DNA of 64,000 bases from Hysterangium stoloniferum (lineage: Eukaryota > Basidiomycota > Agaricomycetes > Hysterangiales > Hysterangiaceae): NCBI GenBank assembly GCA_015178975.1, contig WHVD01000227.1, positions 45,703 to 109,702 of the forward strand. Reading direction: 5' to 3'. This document shows, in pieces, positions 1 through 9,990 of this stretch; the first letter of the stretch is position 1; each line of letters begins with the position of its first letter. The notes under the pieces were generated by a model. It had not been told where the DNA came from and did no database searches. It saw only the letters and a list, made by a program, of their open reading frames with translations. Position numbers and translations under genes: made by a program.

Positions 1-29
1 GGAAGGAAAGTCTTTACAGGGGAGATTGT

Positions 30-650
30 TCAAAGAATGGAAAGAAAGGTTACAGAAGGAAACAACAGTTACAGAAGGAAACAGCAGTTACAGAAGGAAA
101 CTACAGTTACAGAAGGAACCTACAATTACAGAAAGAAACTACAGTTACAGAAAGAAACTACAGTTACAGAAGGAAACTACAGTTACAGAAGGAAACTACA
201 GTTACAAAGGAAACACCAATGGCTACAAAGGAATCAACGGTTAGAAAAGAATCAATGGTACAAAGGAATCAACAGTTACAAAAGAATCAATGATTACAGT
301 TACAAAAGCAACAACGGCCACAAAGGAAAGATAGCTCAGAAAAGGAATGATGGTAAAGAAAGACAAAAGCAACAACAGTTACAAAGTACACAATGGTTAC
401 AAAGTAAACAACACTTACAAAAGAAACAATGGTTAAAAAGTAAACAACAGAAACCCTTGGAGAATGGAACCCAAGGTTACAAAAGAAACAAAATAACAAC
501 AGTTGCAAAAGGAATAAAGGGGTGCAAAAGGAATACAGGTCACAAAGGTAATCACAGGTCAGAAAAGTAATGATAGGCCAGAAAAGCAATGATAGCTCAC
601 AAAATAATCACAGGCCTGAAAAGTAATCCCAGGGCAGAAAAGCAATGACA
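30..650. repeat. 19-nt minisatellite, first array
   Basis: Tandem 19-nt units of the type CAGTTACAGAAGGAAACTA are almost perfect from about 60 to 215 (unit starts at 142, 161 and 180). They decay into GGTTACAAAAG and GGTCAGAAAAGTAATGATA variants up to about 650. The unit contains no stop in any plus frame and 19 is not a multiple of 3, so long overlapping reading frames arise in several frames (26-244, 37-570). These are by-products of the repeat and I do not call them genes. Confidence 0.93.
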
Positions 651-727
651 AAGACATTGATTGAGAGAAAATTGATAAGCATTCATTAAGCATGGATGGA
701 TCATTGCCATGACTTCATTTGCATGAT

Positions 728-805
728 TGGATTTCAAAAGGAAACAATGGTTACAAAAGGAAACAAAGGTTACAAAAGGAAACAATGGTTACAAATGGAA
801 AAAGT
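728..805. repeat. 19-nt minisatellite, second short array
   Basis: Three to four units of AAAGGAAACAATGGTTACA type. The array is followed by a sequence running into TTTTA-rich DNA (about 840-960) that is copied after the 4285-4475 array. It therefore belongs to a duplicated segment rather than being an independent array. Confidence 0.85.
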
Positions 806-839
806 GGTTAAGGTGACTCTCAACTGCAAGTAATTACTA

Positions 840-960
840 TAGACATTCAATTGATTTATTTTGATTTAATGTATTTTATTTTGATTTATTGAATTTTATT
901 TTATTTTATTTTATTTTAAAACATTTTATATTCATTTATTATATTTTATTTGAATTATTC
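840..960. repeat. TTTTA-rich low-complexity tract
   Basis: Almost pure A/T sequence made of TTTTATTT and TTTGAATT runs. The same tract occurs at about 4525-4640 between the same two neighbouring repeat types. No gene is seen. Confidence 0.8.
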
Positions 961-964
961 TGAT

Positions 965-1345
965 TTTATTGAGGCCATCAGAGGGGGACGGAGGAAGAAG
1001 GAAACAGTACACACAGCAGCTGGACAAAGAGAGAAGGAAACAGTACACACACCACCTGGAGGAAAGAGAGGGCTGGTCAGAGGAGGATAGTGGAAGAAGG
1101 AAATGGTAGACATACTGTAGGAAAGAGAGAGTAGGCCAATCAGAGGAACACGCACTGGGTGGAGGCAAGAGAATGGAGGCCAATCAGGGCAGGATGAAGA
1201 GAGAAGGAAAGGGTACACAAACCACCTGGAGGGAAGAGAGAGGGCCAATCAGAGCAGGATGGAGAGAGAAGGAAATAGACACGCACTTGCTGGAGGAAAG
1301 AGAGAGGGCCAATCAGAGGAGGACGGAAGGAGGAGGAAAGGGGAC
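965..1345. repeat. 65-nt purine-rich minisatellite, block 1
   Basis: Degenerate units of about 65 nt share the core TGGAGGAAAGAGAGAGG, then CCAATCAGAG, then GGAGAGAGAAGGAAA, then GTACACACAC. The units are strongly purine-biased on the plus strand. Reading frames on both strands across this block (for example 955-1248 minus) are repeat shadows. Confidence 0.9.
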
Positions 1346-1349
1346 ACAC

Positions 1350-1655
1350 CTTGTGATGTATCAGCATCATCTCATAATTTTCTCTTAATTTTCTGTGGAT
1401 TATTTAATATTCTTTCAAATTTTTATTGTATTTTTATTATGTTTATTGTGAAAGATAGGCCTTATTCCTTTTAACTTCGCATAAATAATAGCATATATGG
1501 ACTCATATTATGCTATTATCACTTAATTAATTTATTATAATTTTTAACTAATTATTTATATTTTATCTACTTAGTTATTGCTTTTCGGCACCTTGCTGCA
1601 GCCTAGTTTGCGCATTTTTGGAGTCATGTGACTTATTAGATAAACCTCCAGTGTC
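1350..1655. other. AT-rich spacer, no gene seen
   Basis: A/T-rich DNA between two repeat blocks. It has no convincing reading frame and no similarity to other parts of the window that I could see. Confidence 0.6.
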
Positions 1656-1660
1656 GGGAT

Positions 1661-1750
1661 GTCACACAAGTCACGGATGTGACTACCCGAGTCACACAAG
1701 TCACAAATGTGACTACCCGAGTCACACAAGTCACGAATGTGACTATCCGA
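1661..1750. repeat. Three tandem 30-nt units with internal dyad
   Basis: GTCACACAAG, TCACRRATGT and GACTAYCCGA form a 30-nt unit repeated three times with only four base differences. Each unit contains the inverted motif GTCAC-nnnn-GTGAC. This could be a protein-binding array or a plain minisatellite; no gene lies in it. Confidence 0.85.
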
Positions 1751-1899
1751 GTCATTATTAGATTCTGCCCACTCATTGTTTGCTTCCATCCCGGGACCGC
1801 GGCCTTGAACCTTCATGTTCAAGCAAGAAGTTAGAACCCTTGTCTCAGAGAAGGGAATCACATGATAAATAAAGGGTAAATAATGAGTAGAATATGAGG

Positions 1900-2630
1900 T
1901 CATTATGATATAACTAATGACCTCATAAACTAAATAGTTAGCTAATCATTGAGTTATCAAAATGTATATAAGGAGGGCCAAGTTTCCAATAAAATCAATC
2001 TATCACACACATATTGCACAGCAGAGCTCAGAAGCTTATCTAATAATCCTAAGGACAATAATAGCCTTAGTCTGATACACTCACTGCAAGCACCTACACT
2101 TGCAGCATCTTGAATCATTGTCAGCAACTCTTGGACTTAGCTAATCATCTAAGTTCCCCCAGCCTCACAGCTACCCTTTAGGCTTATTAATTACATAATA
2201 AACCTAATAAGTATCCTTACTGAAATCCCTGCCAATACTAGATTACTCAAGGCCCAGCCCTAAGTTTATTGAATTAATCAAGTACAAGCACTCAGATAAT
2301 CCAATACAATTTATTTTCTCTATTAATAAATTATTTAACACCTTGTTAAATAACTATTAATAGTTACAAATAAGCATACAAGAATCTGAAGCTCTTATAT
2401 CAAGTCTCTGCCAAGTTACTGCGCATATATTCAGCTTCCAGCCCCTATTCTCAAGGAATAGTTCTTTTATTGCTAAAAGAGTCATACACAGTTCTATTGA
2501 ACCTTTCAATAATCAAAATAAGCATTGATTTGAGTTGTTTAAGCTTAATAGCGCAGCTCATTAATCTATCAGTATTTAAATTACTGGACCTTTGCTTGTT
2601 TTATTGTTGAAGCTCTGTGACACTATAGCA
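1900..2630. other. Gene-free stretch with LTR-like promoter signals
   Basis: The stretch holds GTATATAAGGAGGG (about 1963) followed within 30 nt by AATAAAATC, and long AT-rich DNA, the usual look of an LTR promoter and polyadenylation region. A TGTCGGG...TGTGACA pair could mark ends at about 1652 and 2622. I found no matching second LTR and no clear target-site duplication, so the identity is weak. No coding frame is seen. Confidence 0.25.
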
Positions 2631-2654
2631 TATATTGAGCTATCTAAGAGAATC

Positions 2655-3180
2655 CCCTGAATACATTACACACCTCCTGGAGAAAAGAGAGAGGAGGACG
2701 AAAGGAGAAGGAAACGGTACACACAGTGGCTGGAGGAAAGAGAGAGGAGGCCAATCAGAGGACGAAGAGAGAAGGAAATGGTACACACCTCCTGGAGGAA
2801 AGAGAGAGGACAAAGGGAGAAGGAAACAGTACATGCACCGGCTGGAGAAAAGAGAGAGGAGGACAGAGGGAGAAGGAGCAGTACACGCACCGGCTGGAGG
2901 AAAGAGAGGGGGCCAATCAGAAGAGGACAGAGAGAGAGGGAAATGGAACACGCACCGGCTGGAGGAAAGAGAGAGGAGGCAAATCAGTGCAGGACAGAGG
3001 AAGAAGGAAATGGTAGACGCACCGGCTGGACGAAAAAGAGAAGAGGTCAATCAGAGGAGGACAGAGAGAGAAGGAAATGGTACACACACTCGCTGGAGGA
3101 AAGAGAGAGGAGGCAGATTAGCACAGGACGGAGGGAGAAGGAAAGAGTACACACATCACCTGGAGGAAAGAGAGAGGGTG
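2655..3180. repeat. 65-nt purine-rich minisatellite, block 2
   Basis: Same unit as 965-1345 and 4648-5018. The spacing is measured on the CGCACCGGCTGG core at 2886, 2951 and 3019, giving 65 and 68 nt. Several plus-strand frames stay open through it (2635-3465, 2778-3188), which is expected for a stop-free purine repeat. Confidence 0.93.
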
Positions 3181-3185
3181 CACTG

Positions 3186-3415
3186 TGAATGGGGAGTGGG
3201 TGCGCCGTGGTGGATGGGTGCGGGTGGATGGGTGCACAGTGGATGGGTGCAGGTGCGCGGTGGATGGGTGCAGGTGCGCGATGGATGGGTGCGTGGTGGA
3301 TGGGTGCACGGTGGATGGGAGCAGGTGTGCTGTGGATGGGTGTGTGGTGGATGGGTGCACTGTGGATGGGTGCAGGTGGATGGGTGCAGGTGGATGGGTG
3401 CACGGTGGATGCAGT
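3186..3415. repeat. GTGGATGGGTGC minisatellite
   Basis: Tandem GTGGATGGGTGC with variable GCAGGTGC, CACG or CGTG inserts, so spacing alternates between about 14 and 24 nt. It is G-rich on the plus strand and open in all frames on both strands. The long overlapping frames here are shadows. Confidence 0.92.
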
Positions 3416-3419
3416 ATAA

Positions 3420-3612
3420 CAATACTCCCGCGGCATTGCAAAATACCTCCGCGCACCTGATATAATACTCCCACGCATGTAAAAATACCTCCGCGTGTCA
3501 TAAAATACCTCCGCACACGTGACAAAATACTCTCACACTTGTATAAATACTTCCGCGTTAGTCACAAATACCCCCGCGAACACAGAAATGCTCCCGCGAA
3601 TGCCAAAAAGGC
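3420..3612. repeat. AATACYCCCGCG tandem array
   Basis: About nine units of 20-22 nt, each beginning AATAC(T/C)(C/T)CCGCG and ending in a variable 8-10 nt tail. The constant part is a GC core in an AT context. Confidence 0.88.
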
Positions 3613-3794
3613 TCCATATTTGCTCCCGTGATGACTAATAACGTTCCGGCGCTAATATTAGTCAGACTCTCCCACACAGAAGCTTCGGGATTTTTCGACC
3701 AGATGGGGGAAGAAGCTCGGGCACTCCGCGCCCTCACACATTGGGGCACCTAAAAGCGCCCACCACCCATTAAGCAACTTTACTATATATTGAT

Positions 3795-3935
3795 GACAAG
3801 CTTAGGAACCCTTGCTACGCTGTGGGTTCACAACCGGCCCCACAACTTTGCTGCAGGCTCCAGCTTGTTGGGGGGCGAAGCCCCCCAAACCCCCCCGCAT
3901 CGACAACTTTTAAGTATTTCTGAGACTCATTGTTT
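3795..3935. repeat. Copy 1 of a G/C-hairpin repeat
   Basis: It contains GGAACCCTTGCTACGCTG, GCAGGCTCCAGCTTGTTG and a perfect short hairpin GGGGGGC-GAA-GCCCCCC (about 3879-3895). The same order of motifs occurs at 6480-6565 beside the Helitron 3' side. Read on the minus strand, the hairpin is followed six bases later by CTGG, which fits the CTRR ending of many Helitrons; that reading is inference. Confidence 0.7.
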
Positions 3936-3940
3936 GAATG

Positions 3941-4250
3941 GAAAGTGTTCAGAGAACGGAAAGTGTTCAGAGAACGGAAAGTGTTCAGAGAACAGAAAGT
4001 GTTCAGAGAACAGAAAGTGTTCAGAGAACAGAAAGTGTTCAGAGAACAGAAAGTGTTCAGAGAACAGAAAGTGTTCTAAGAGTTGAAAGTGTTCTAAGAG
4101 CAGAAAGTGTTCTAAGAGCAGAAAGTGTTCTAAGAGCAGAAAGTGTTCTAAGAGCGGAAAGTGTTCTAAGAGCGGAAAGTGTTCTAAGAAAGGAAAGTGT
4201 TCTAAGAACAGAAAGTGTTCTAAGAACAGAAAGTGTTCTAAGAATGGAAA
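3941..4250. repeat. 18-nt minisatellite GGAAAGTGTTCAGAGAAC
   Basis: About 17 units of exactly 18 nt. The first eight end in AGAGAAC, the rest in TAAGARC. Because 18 is divisible by 3, one frame reads a six-residue ESVQRT or ESVLRA repeat from 3938 to 4250, and the antisense frame is also open. I treat these as shadows of the repeat because there is no start context, domain or conserved flank. Confidence 0.93.
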
Positions 4251-4284
4251 ACATTACAAAAGGAAACATCAGTCACAAATGGAA

Positions 4285-4475
4285 GCCACAGCCACAAAAG
4301 GAAACAATGGTTATAAAAGGAGACAAAGGTTACAAAAGGAAACAACAGTTACAAAAGGAGACAAAGGTTACAAAAGGAAACAATGGTTACAAAAGGAAAC
4401 AATGGTTACAAAAGGAAACAACGGTTACAAAGGAGACAATGGTTACAAAAGGAAACAATGGTTACAAATGGAGTG
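4285..4475. repeat. 19-nt minisatellite, third array
   Basis: About ten units of GGTTACAAAAGGAAACAAT. It ends in ACAAATGGAGTGGTTAA followed by a sequence nearly identical to that after the 728-805 array, showing that the array and its right flank were duplicated together. Confidence 0.93.
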
Positions 4476-4647
4476 GTTAAATTGACTCTCAACTGCAAGT
4501 AATTACTGTGGTCACTCAATTTATGTATTTTATTTCAATGTATTGAATTTTATTTTATTTTATTGTTTTTCATTTCAATTTATTTTATTTTAAAACATTT
4601 TATATTCATTTATTATATTTTATTTGAATTATTCTGATTTTGTTGAG

Positions 4648-5018
4648 GCCGATCAGAGGGGGACGGAGGAAGAAGGAAACAGTACACACAGCAGCTGGAC
4701 AAAGAGAGAAGGAAATAGTACACACTGACTGAAGAAAGGGTACACACACCACCTGGAGGAAAGAGAGGGCTGGTCAGAGGAGGATGGTAGAAGAAGGAAA
4801 TGGTAGACACACACTGCAGGAAAGAGAGGAGGCCAATCAGAGGAACATGCACTGGCTGGAGGAAAGAGAATAGAGGCCAATCAGGGCAGGACAAAAAGAG
4901 AAGGAAAGGGTGCACAAACCACCTGGAGGGAAGAGAGAGGGCCAATCAGAGCAGGATGGAGAGAGAAGGAAATAGTAAATGCACTCGCTGGAGGAAAGAG
5001 AGAGGGCCAATCAGATAA
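4648..5018. repeat. 65-nt purine-rich minisatellite, block 3
   Basis: Same unit and same unit order as 965-1345, including the GGGGACGGAGGAAGAAGG start and the GGCCAATCAGAG cores. It is the right part of the duplicated segment 4400-5018. Confidence 0.92.
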
Positions 5019-5414
5019 AGCATATATTAGTCAAATAAGTGTTTTATTCTATATCTAATCTTTTGACCTGTTTATAAATATTTTTACTGTTTGATAAATA
5101 GTATAAAATATATATAAACTAGCTAGAATTGAAGTTGAATCTAGTTTCGGAATCAGTGAATTGTTATTCATATTTTAGTAGTTGTTTTCATGGAAAAAGA
5201 ACAGCTTGCAAAAGCAGCTCTCAAAACCTTCTTTGCAAAGTAGGGTGCATATATTCAAGTAAACTCTTGACTTCAGGGGTCTAAGTCTATTTAGGCTGCT
5301 ACTGATTAATATCAAATACTTAAATTATTTTACCTTGCAGTGAATTGAGTATTTGCACATTTTGATAGAGCATTGGACTCCTTTTTCGGAAAATAGTATT
5401 AAAATAAGGCTAAT
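5019..5414. other. AT-rich spacer, no gene seen
   Basis: No frame, repeat or RNA gene is recognised. A GCATATATT motif at 5030 and 5229 also occurs at 1491, 2400 and 2629, but it is too short and AT-rich to interpret. Confidence 0.5.
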
Positions 5415-6245
5415 ACATCACAGTGGATGAGGCAGCATGACATGGGTGAGGTGGCATGACATAGGTAAGGTGGCATGGGTAAGGCGGCATGATGTGGGTG
5501 AGGTGGTGGGACGTAGGTGAGGCGGTGGGACATGGGTGAGGCAGCGGGATGTGGGTGAGGTGGTGGGACATGGGTGTGTGACATGGGTGAGGTGGTGGGA
5601 TGTGGGTGAGGTGGCGGGATTTGGGTAAGATGGCATGATGTGGGTGAGGTGGCGAGATGTGGGTGAGGTGGTGGGATGTGGGTGAGGTGGCAGGATGTAG
5701 GTGAGGAGGCAGGATGTGACTAAGGTGGCATGACAGAATGTGAGTGAGGTAACATGACATAAGTAAGACAGAGCGATGTGAATAACGTGGTGCAATATGG
5801 GTGAGGTGACAGGACATGACTAAGGCAGCATGATGCAATGCGAGTGACGTAATGTGATGTGAGTAATGCGGCACGACATGGATGAGGTGGTACAATGTGA
5901 GTGAGGCAGTGCAATACAACACGAGTGAGGTAATGTGAGATGAGTGAGGTGGCATGATATGAGTGAGGTGGCATGATATGAGTGAGGTGGCACAACATGA
6001 GTAATGTGGTGTGACATGAGTAACATGAGTAACACAGCATGATGTGAGTAATGCGGCATGATGTGAGTAATGCGGCATGATGTGAGTAATATGGCATGAT
6101 GTGAGTAATGCGGCATGATGTGAGTAATGTGGCATGATGTGAGTAATGTGGTGTGACATTAGTAATGTGGTGTGACGTGAGTAAGGTGGCACAACGTAAG
6201 TGAGGTGGTGCGATGTAGGTGAGGTGGTGTGACATGAGTGAAGTG
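5415..6245. repeat. 19-nt minisatellite GTGAGGTGGCATGATGTGG
   Basis: More than 40 units, spaced 19 nt where measured (5645, 5664, 5683). There are two sub-families: GTGGGTGAGGTGGCGGGAT to the left and GTGAGTAATGCGGCATGAT to the right. The minus strand is open over long distances (5410-6192, 5720-6358), giving His/Thr/Ser-rich frames that are artefacts of the repeat. It is a third, unrelated array with the same 19-nt period as those at 30-650 and 4285-4475. Confidence 0.93.
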
Positions 6246-6479
6246 GTGCATCGCGTGACCAAGTGTATTATGTCATGAATGCAATGGAGTGTCATGCCTG
6301 GGAGTGCACATGACAGTAACTGGGGTGCCATTGAGGGTGTGGGAACACTAAGGCTCACTTTACTCGCAAATACAGACCATGTGAAAAAGGCTGCTCACTT
6401 TGCTTGCAGATGCTGACCTGATGCTGACAAATAGTGACTAAGCAGTGCCCATGGACCCACTGATGCAAATTAATTTATA

Positions 6480-6565
6480 TGACAAGCCTGGGAACCCTTG
6501 CTATGCTGCAGGCTCCAGCTTGTTGGGGGGCACCCCCCCACATCCATGACTCTTATGTATTTCTG
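6480..6565. repeat. Copy 2 of the G/C-hairpin repeat, possible Helitron 3' end
   Basis: GGAACCCTTGCTATGCTG, CAGGCTCCAGCTTGTTG and the hairpin GGGGGG-CA-CCCCCC, then TATTTCTGAG, in the same order as 3795-3935. It lies about 200 bp beyond the last Helitron helicase codons on the minus strand, where the 3' terminus (hairpin plus CTRR) would be expected. The terminus call is inference. Confidence 0.5.
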
Positions 6566-6699
6566 AGCACTTCTAAGCATTTTTAAGTATTTACATATCA
6601 CAATCACTGTTAGAAGTTAGAAAGGTTAGAAACAATCAATCAAATTACATTAAAACTTCAATCTAATAATACATCTTTGTACACTATATTTGCTGTTCT

Positions 6700-7700
6700 C
6701 TTTGTCTCCTCTAATAATATTTTTATCCTATTCCAACTTCTTCCCCTTTAAAGTCCCACATATAATTGCCCATGTCCAAACACTGCGATTCTCAAATCTA
6801 TTCCTACCACATTCAAAGACTGCCCCTGTGACTTGTTAATCATCATTGCAAATGCCAACCGCACTGGAAACTGAATACGATGCAGTTTAAATGGCAGTTG
6901 ATCATCATTTGTAATTATTTTGATCCATGAAAGAAATGCCAGTTTCCCAGGACATGGTCCAGTTAGAATCCACACTTGAAGCAAATGATTTTCCATTTTC
7001 ACCAGTTGCAATTGTGTCCCATTGAAAAGCCTCCTCTGTGGATCTACATATGTTCTGTAACAGCATCAAAGGTACTCCTGGCTTCACCTCAAGCAAACTC
7101 GGTGAGATTCCACCAAAATTCAGGCTGTTCAAATACACTACAGGATGCATCTCTGTCTCAATGTCACCCTCTGCAGTATCAGCACTGTGTTATACACAAC
7201 TCTCTCCAGGAAATTTATTCAGAAGTTCTGAATTAATCTCATCTACCTCTGAATTCCTTGGACACAGAATTGCCTGGTCTAAAAAGTCTTCATCTTGCCA
7301 ATCTCTTTGGTCTCTATCCACATGGATGTCTTGGATATATCTCTGCAATTAGATTAGACATTTCTGGACCACAGATCATATGAGGAGGGATATCCATTGT
7401 ATAATCCAAAGGTAAATCCTTTCCATTGACATATGTAGAGCATCCTTCTCACAGGGAACAGGGATTGAAAATGTGCTGTGAGAAGTATGACCACCCTTGA
7501 ATCATTGATGCAATTCCAGAAGATGCCACACAAAGCACAATGTAGCCCTTGGCACGACATGCATGTGACAGAGTATTCCATACAAAGGACTTGCCAGTGC
7601 CACCTGGGCCATTCACAAAAAACAATTTGCCCTGCTGCTCCTCATCAACTGCCTTCATGATAGTCTCAAAGGCACCTCATTGTTCAGGATTGCACTTTTC
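6700..7700 (-). pseudogene. Helitron PIF1-like helicase, fragmentary
   Basis: The Walker A motif is intact in FVNGPGGTGKSFVWNTL (about 7590-7640), followed by the Ia-type VASSGIASMI. Directly after it the sequence jumps to a different frame, losing the Walker B region. The C-terminal helicase motifs survive in a second frame: FPVRLAFAMMINKSQGQSLN and GHGQLYVGL (6748-6870), preceded by LNSLNFGGISPSLLEVKPG in a third frame (6905-7150). This is the 5'-to-3' DNA helicase half of the Helitron. At least three frame changes and a missing middle make it dead. Confidence 0.87.
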
Positions 7701-7748
7701 AAGATTAGCTTGGGCACTGGCTTGCTCAATATCAACACCATAATCTGA

Positions 7749-8939
7749 CTACTCCTTAATGAGACGGTTGCCAAGAATCCCATCCCAAACATCAGTACAG
7801 TTTGGCATCATTGGATAGTGTGAGAGGGACTTTCCAGAATAGCGGAGGAGCCTATCAATCTCATAGAGACCAAAGTCATAAATGCTGTTTGGTGATGGAT
7901 TGAGAATGCCATGTTCTTGCTGAAGTATGAACTTCAAATCATCACAAAGCAATACTTTGAAGTCATTCCAGAGTTCATGGGATTGTGCAGGGGAGGACAT
8001 CATCAAAATGATAGCAAACAATCTGTGAAGTTGAAACCCAGACTCTATGCAACTGGCTTCTGTGAGGCACATGTGCCACTGGCAATCATCTTCAAGCAAA
8101 CCATGTGCAACACAGGCTTGTTGAAATGTGGGATCAGTCTCACCCTGAAAGGTCCTAAGCTGTTCAAATGAGGTGCCACCTTTGACAACAGTGAGTAATG
8201 TATGGAGGTGGAATCTTTCCCCACTGGCAATATTAACAAAATTAATATGCCCTATGGAAAAGCCACATTGACATGGCTTCCATGATTTAGTCTTGGGTAC
8301 AAATGTGAAATACTCAGGAAAGTCCATATAAAATGTATCCTTGGTATGCTGTCCATTATATCCAATGAGATCGTTAGCATTAGCCTCAAAATAAGCTATG
8401 AGAGTTGTCCCTGAATGCTCTGCCCTTTGCAAAGCTTCAGCAGGACCTTGATCACCATCAAAAAGTACAGTGTTTTCTACAGGGAGATGGACACAGAGTG
8501 CCATTACTGCAGGAACCTGGGTGTGGAGTTCATTGTGCATTAATTGCCAGACAGACTCATGTGCACTGACATAATGTGCATCAAGGTACTATTGAATTTC
8601 ATCTGGTGTCGTTCCAAATTCCATAGTTGTACAATCATGGCCCTTGTAACAGTATTTATGCATGTACTTCATTGACCTATTGGTAAAGGTCAACTCTACA
8701 TTGATGTGGTATTCAAAGGTGAGAATCAAAATAGGGGAGTAAGGGACAACATGTCTGTTGTCATATGTAAACTTGGGAGTTTCATAAACCCTTCCATTGT
8801 TAGGGTAACAGTATGTTGGATAGCCTTCCTCATTGACAATGGTGGCTTCACACCACTCCTTTGGATAGTGTTTACTACATTTCTTATCTACCATACAGGC
8901 AGCATTTGGATGATCAGTTCCACAGGGACCATGGGTCAT
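7749..8939 (-). pseudogene. Helitron linker region between Rep and helicase, broken
   Basis: One frame runs from MTHGPCGTDHPNAAC to the end of the linker with a single TAG at 8589-8591, in the motif EIQ-stop-YLDAHYVSAHE, where relatives have a sense codon. Motifs typical of Helitron polyproteins include CMVDKKCSKHYPKEW, RPTFTYDNRHVVPYSP-like KFTYDNRHVVPYSP, MKYMHKYCYKGHD, and the RFHLHTLLTVVKG region. It ends at a TAG (7749-7751) after NRLIKE. Beyond it the same frame resumes toward the helicase, with one more stop (TGA) before GAFETIMKAV. Confidence 0.85.
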
Positions 8940-8950
8940 GAGTTGCCCTA

Positions 8951-9757
8951 CTAAATTAAATAGTCTGGGATGTGTTTCAGGATCTGGAAAACAGGCAAAA
9001 CTATTGAGTCGACATCTTCTGGTGTCCTTGGCTTATTCTGGTCATCAAACCATATGAGGCAGTGCATGTGTGGAAGACCACACTTTTGGAATTCAATAAC
9101 ATGGATATCAGCTACTGTTCTACCAAAGATGTGATCTTCTGTGATCATCTTGAGCAACTTAGCCTTCTTGGCAGCAAAGACATGGGAGACCAAATCAGGC
9201 TAATCAGCAGGGGTCTGGCCAGGAAGCAATTCATGGATGACCTCCTCCCAATTGGGATTGGCAGTCATAGTGATGAAGCAGCTGGCATTGTCATACTTGC
9301 ATGCAATTGCAAATGAATTCTGTATACTTTGCCTCATATCTCTTGGACCCCCAGCAAATGAAGAAGGTAGTATCACCCTTTGACCAATATTATTAGCATC
9401 TGTATTGACATCCTGATTTGTAAATGCATCAACCATCTGGTTGTAGAGTTCTCCATGTAACCTTGGTTGATTATCCCTGAGAAATTTCAATCTGCACTCT
9501 GTTACTGCCCAAGCATTGTCAATATACTGCTGGAATAGCTTTTGTGTATAAAAAATGGTCATGGCTTCATTTGCTCTGGGAAATAGGCAATAGGCATAAT
9601 ATTCACATTGGGTCACTTTACGACTTTTATCTTCATCTTCACCTTCTTCATCCTGCTGTCCAGGCTGGGGCTGCCAATTTAACAAGTTCATTGTCAGCTT
9701 GGATTCCATTCCACCTGAACAACTCACCCTCGAATATGTCATCAATCGCTTATTCAA
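8951..9757 (-). pseudogene. Helitron Rep (HUH) domain, broken
   Basis: The Helitron-like N-terminal domain reads GQRVILPSSFAGGPRDMRQ, then FITMTANPNWEE, then VIEFQKCGLPHMHCLIWF. HMH is the HUH metal-binding motif needed to nick DNA and begin rolling-circle replication, and it is intact. The frame is cut by a TAG at 9200-9202, where relatives normally carry glutamine (TPADQPDLV), so a CAG to TAG change is likely. The next break is a frameshift near 8945, after PDYLI. Upstream of 9757 the frame continues toward 9775, but I cannot fix the true start. Non-functional as read. Confidence 0.88.
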
Positions 9758-9990
9758 TGAAGAATTGTGCCAGCTTGGCCCTCATAATTTATCCATTGTT
9801 AATAACAATGCAGAATTTCGAGCCTTTTTGGCTGCCCACTGCCATACAATTAAGTGCCCACCAAACGTTTCATGCTTCAACTGTGGGGGGACATGGTCAT
9901 TACCATGGAACCCATGTTATTTACGAGTTACATTCTGTTATTTTAGACTTTAGTAAGTTATTTGAGCATTATTATTACTCAAGGAAGGAC

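Larger units (their letters stand above)
6480..9990 (-). mobile_element. Decayed Helitron (rolling-circle transposon)
   Basis: The minus strand carries, in order, a Rep/HUH domain, a long linker region and a PIF1-type helicase, the known Helitron Rep-Hel architecture. The coding region is interrupted by at least four in-frame stops and several frameshifts, and the middle of the helicase is missing. The 3' side has a hairpin repeat at 6480-6565. The 5' end (canonical TC) could not be located; 9990 is an approximate limit. Confidence 0.85.

Noticed and set aside
26-589. Overlapping Lys/Gln/Thr-rich frames on plus and a hydrophobic frame on minus
   Set aside because: Produced by a stop-free 19-nt repeat read in all phases; no start context, domain or unique sequence.
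1652-2622. A firm solo LTR call from TGTCGGG to TGTGACA
   Set aside because: No target-site duplication, no second copy and no element nearby; kept only as an LTR-like description.
2635-3525. Frames up to 276 residues on plus and 143 on minus
   Set aside because: They run through two different minisatellites and are open in several frames at once.
3938-4480. Frame with ESVQRT and ESVLRA hexapeptide repeats
   Set aside because: The 18-nt period keeps any frame open; the frame also continues into an unrelated repeat type.
5415-6245. Possible CRISPR array
   Set aside because: Units are contiguous and degenerate, with no unique spacers; the host is eukaryotic.
5410-6358. His/Thr/Ser-rich minus-strand frames up to 260 residues
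   Set aside because: Antisense of the 19-nt GTGAGGTGG array; open in three phases.
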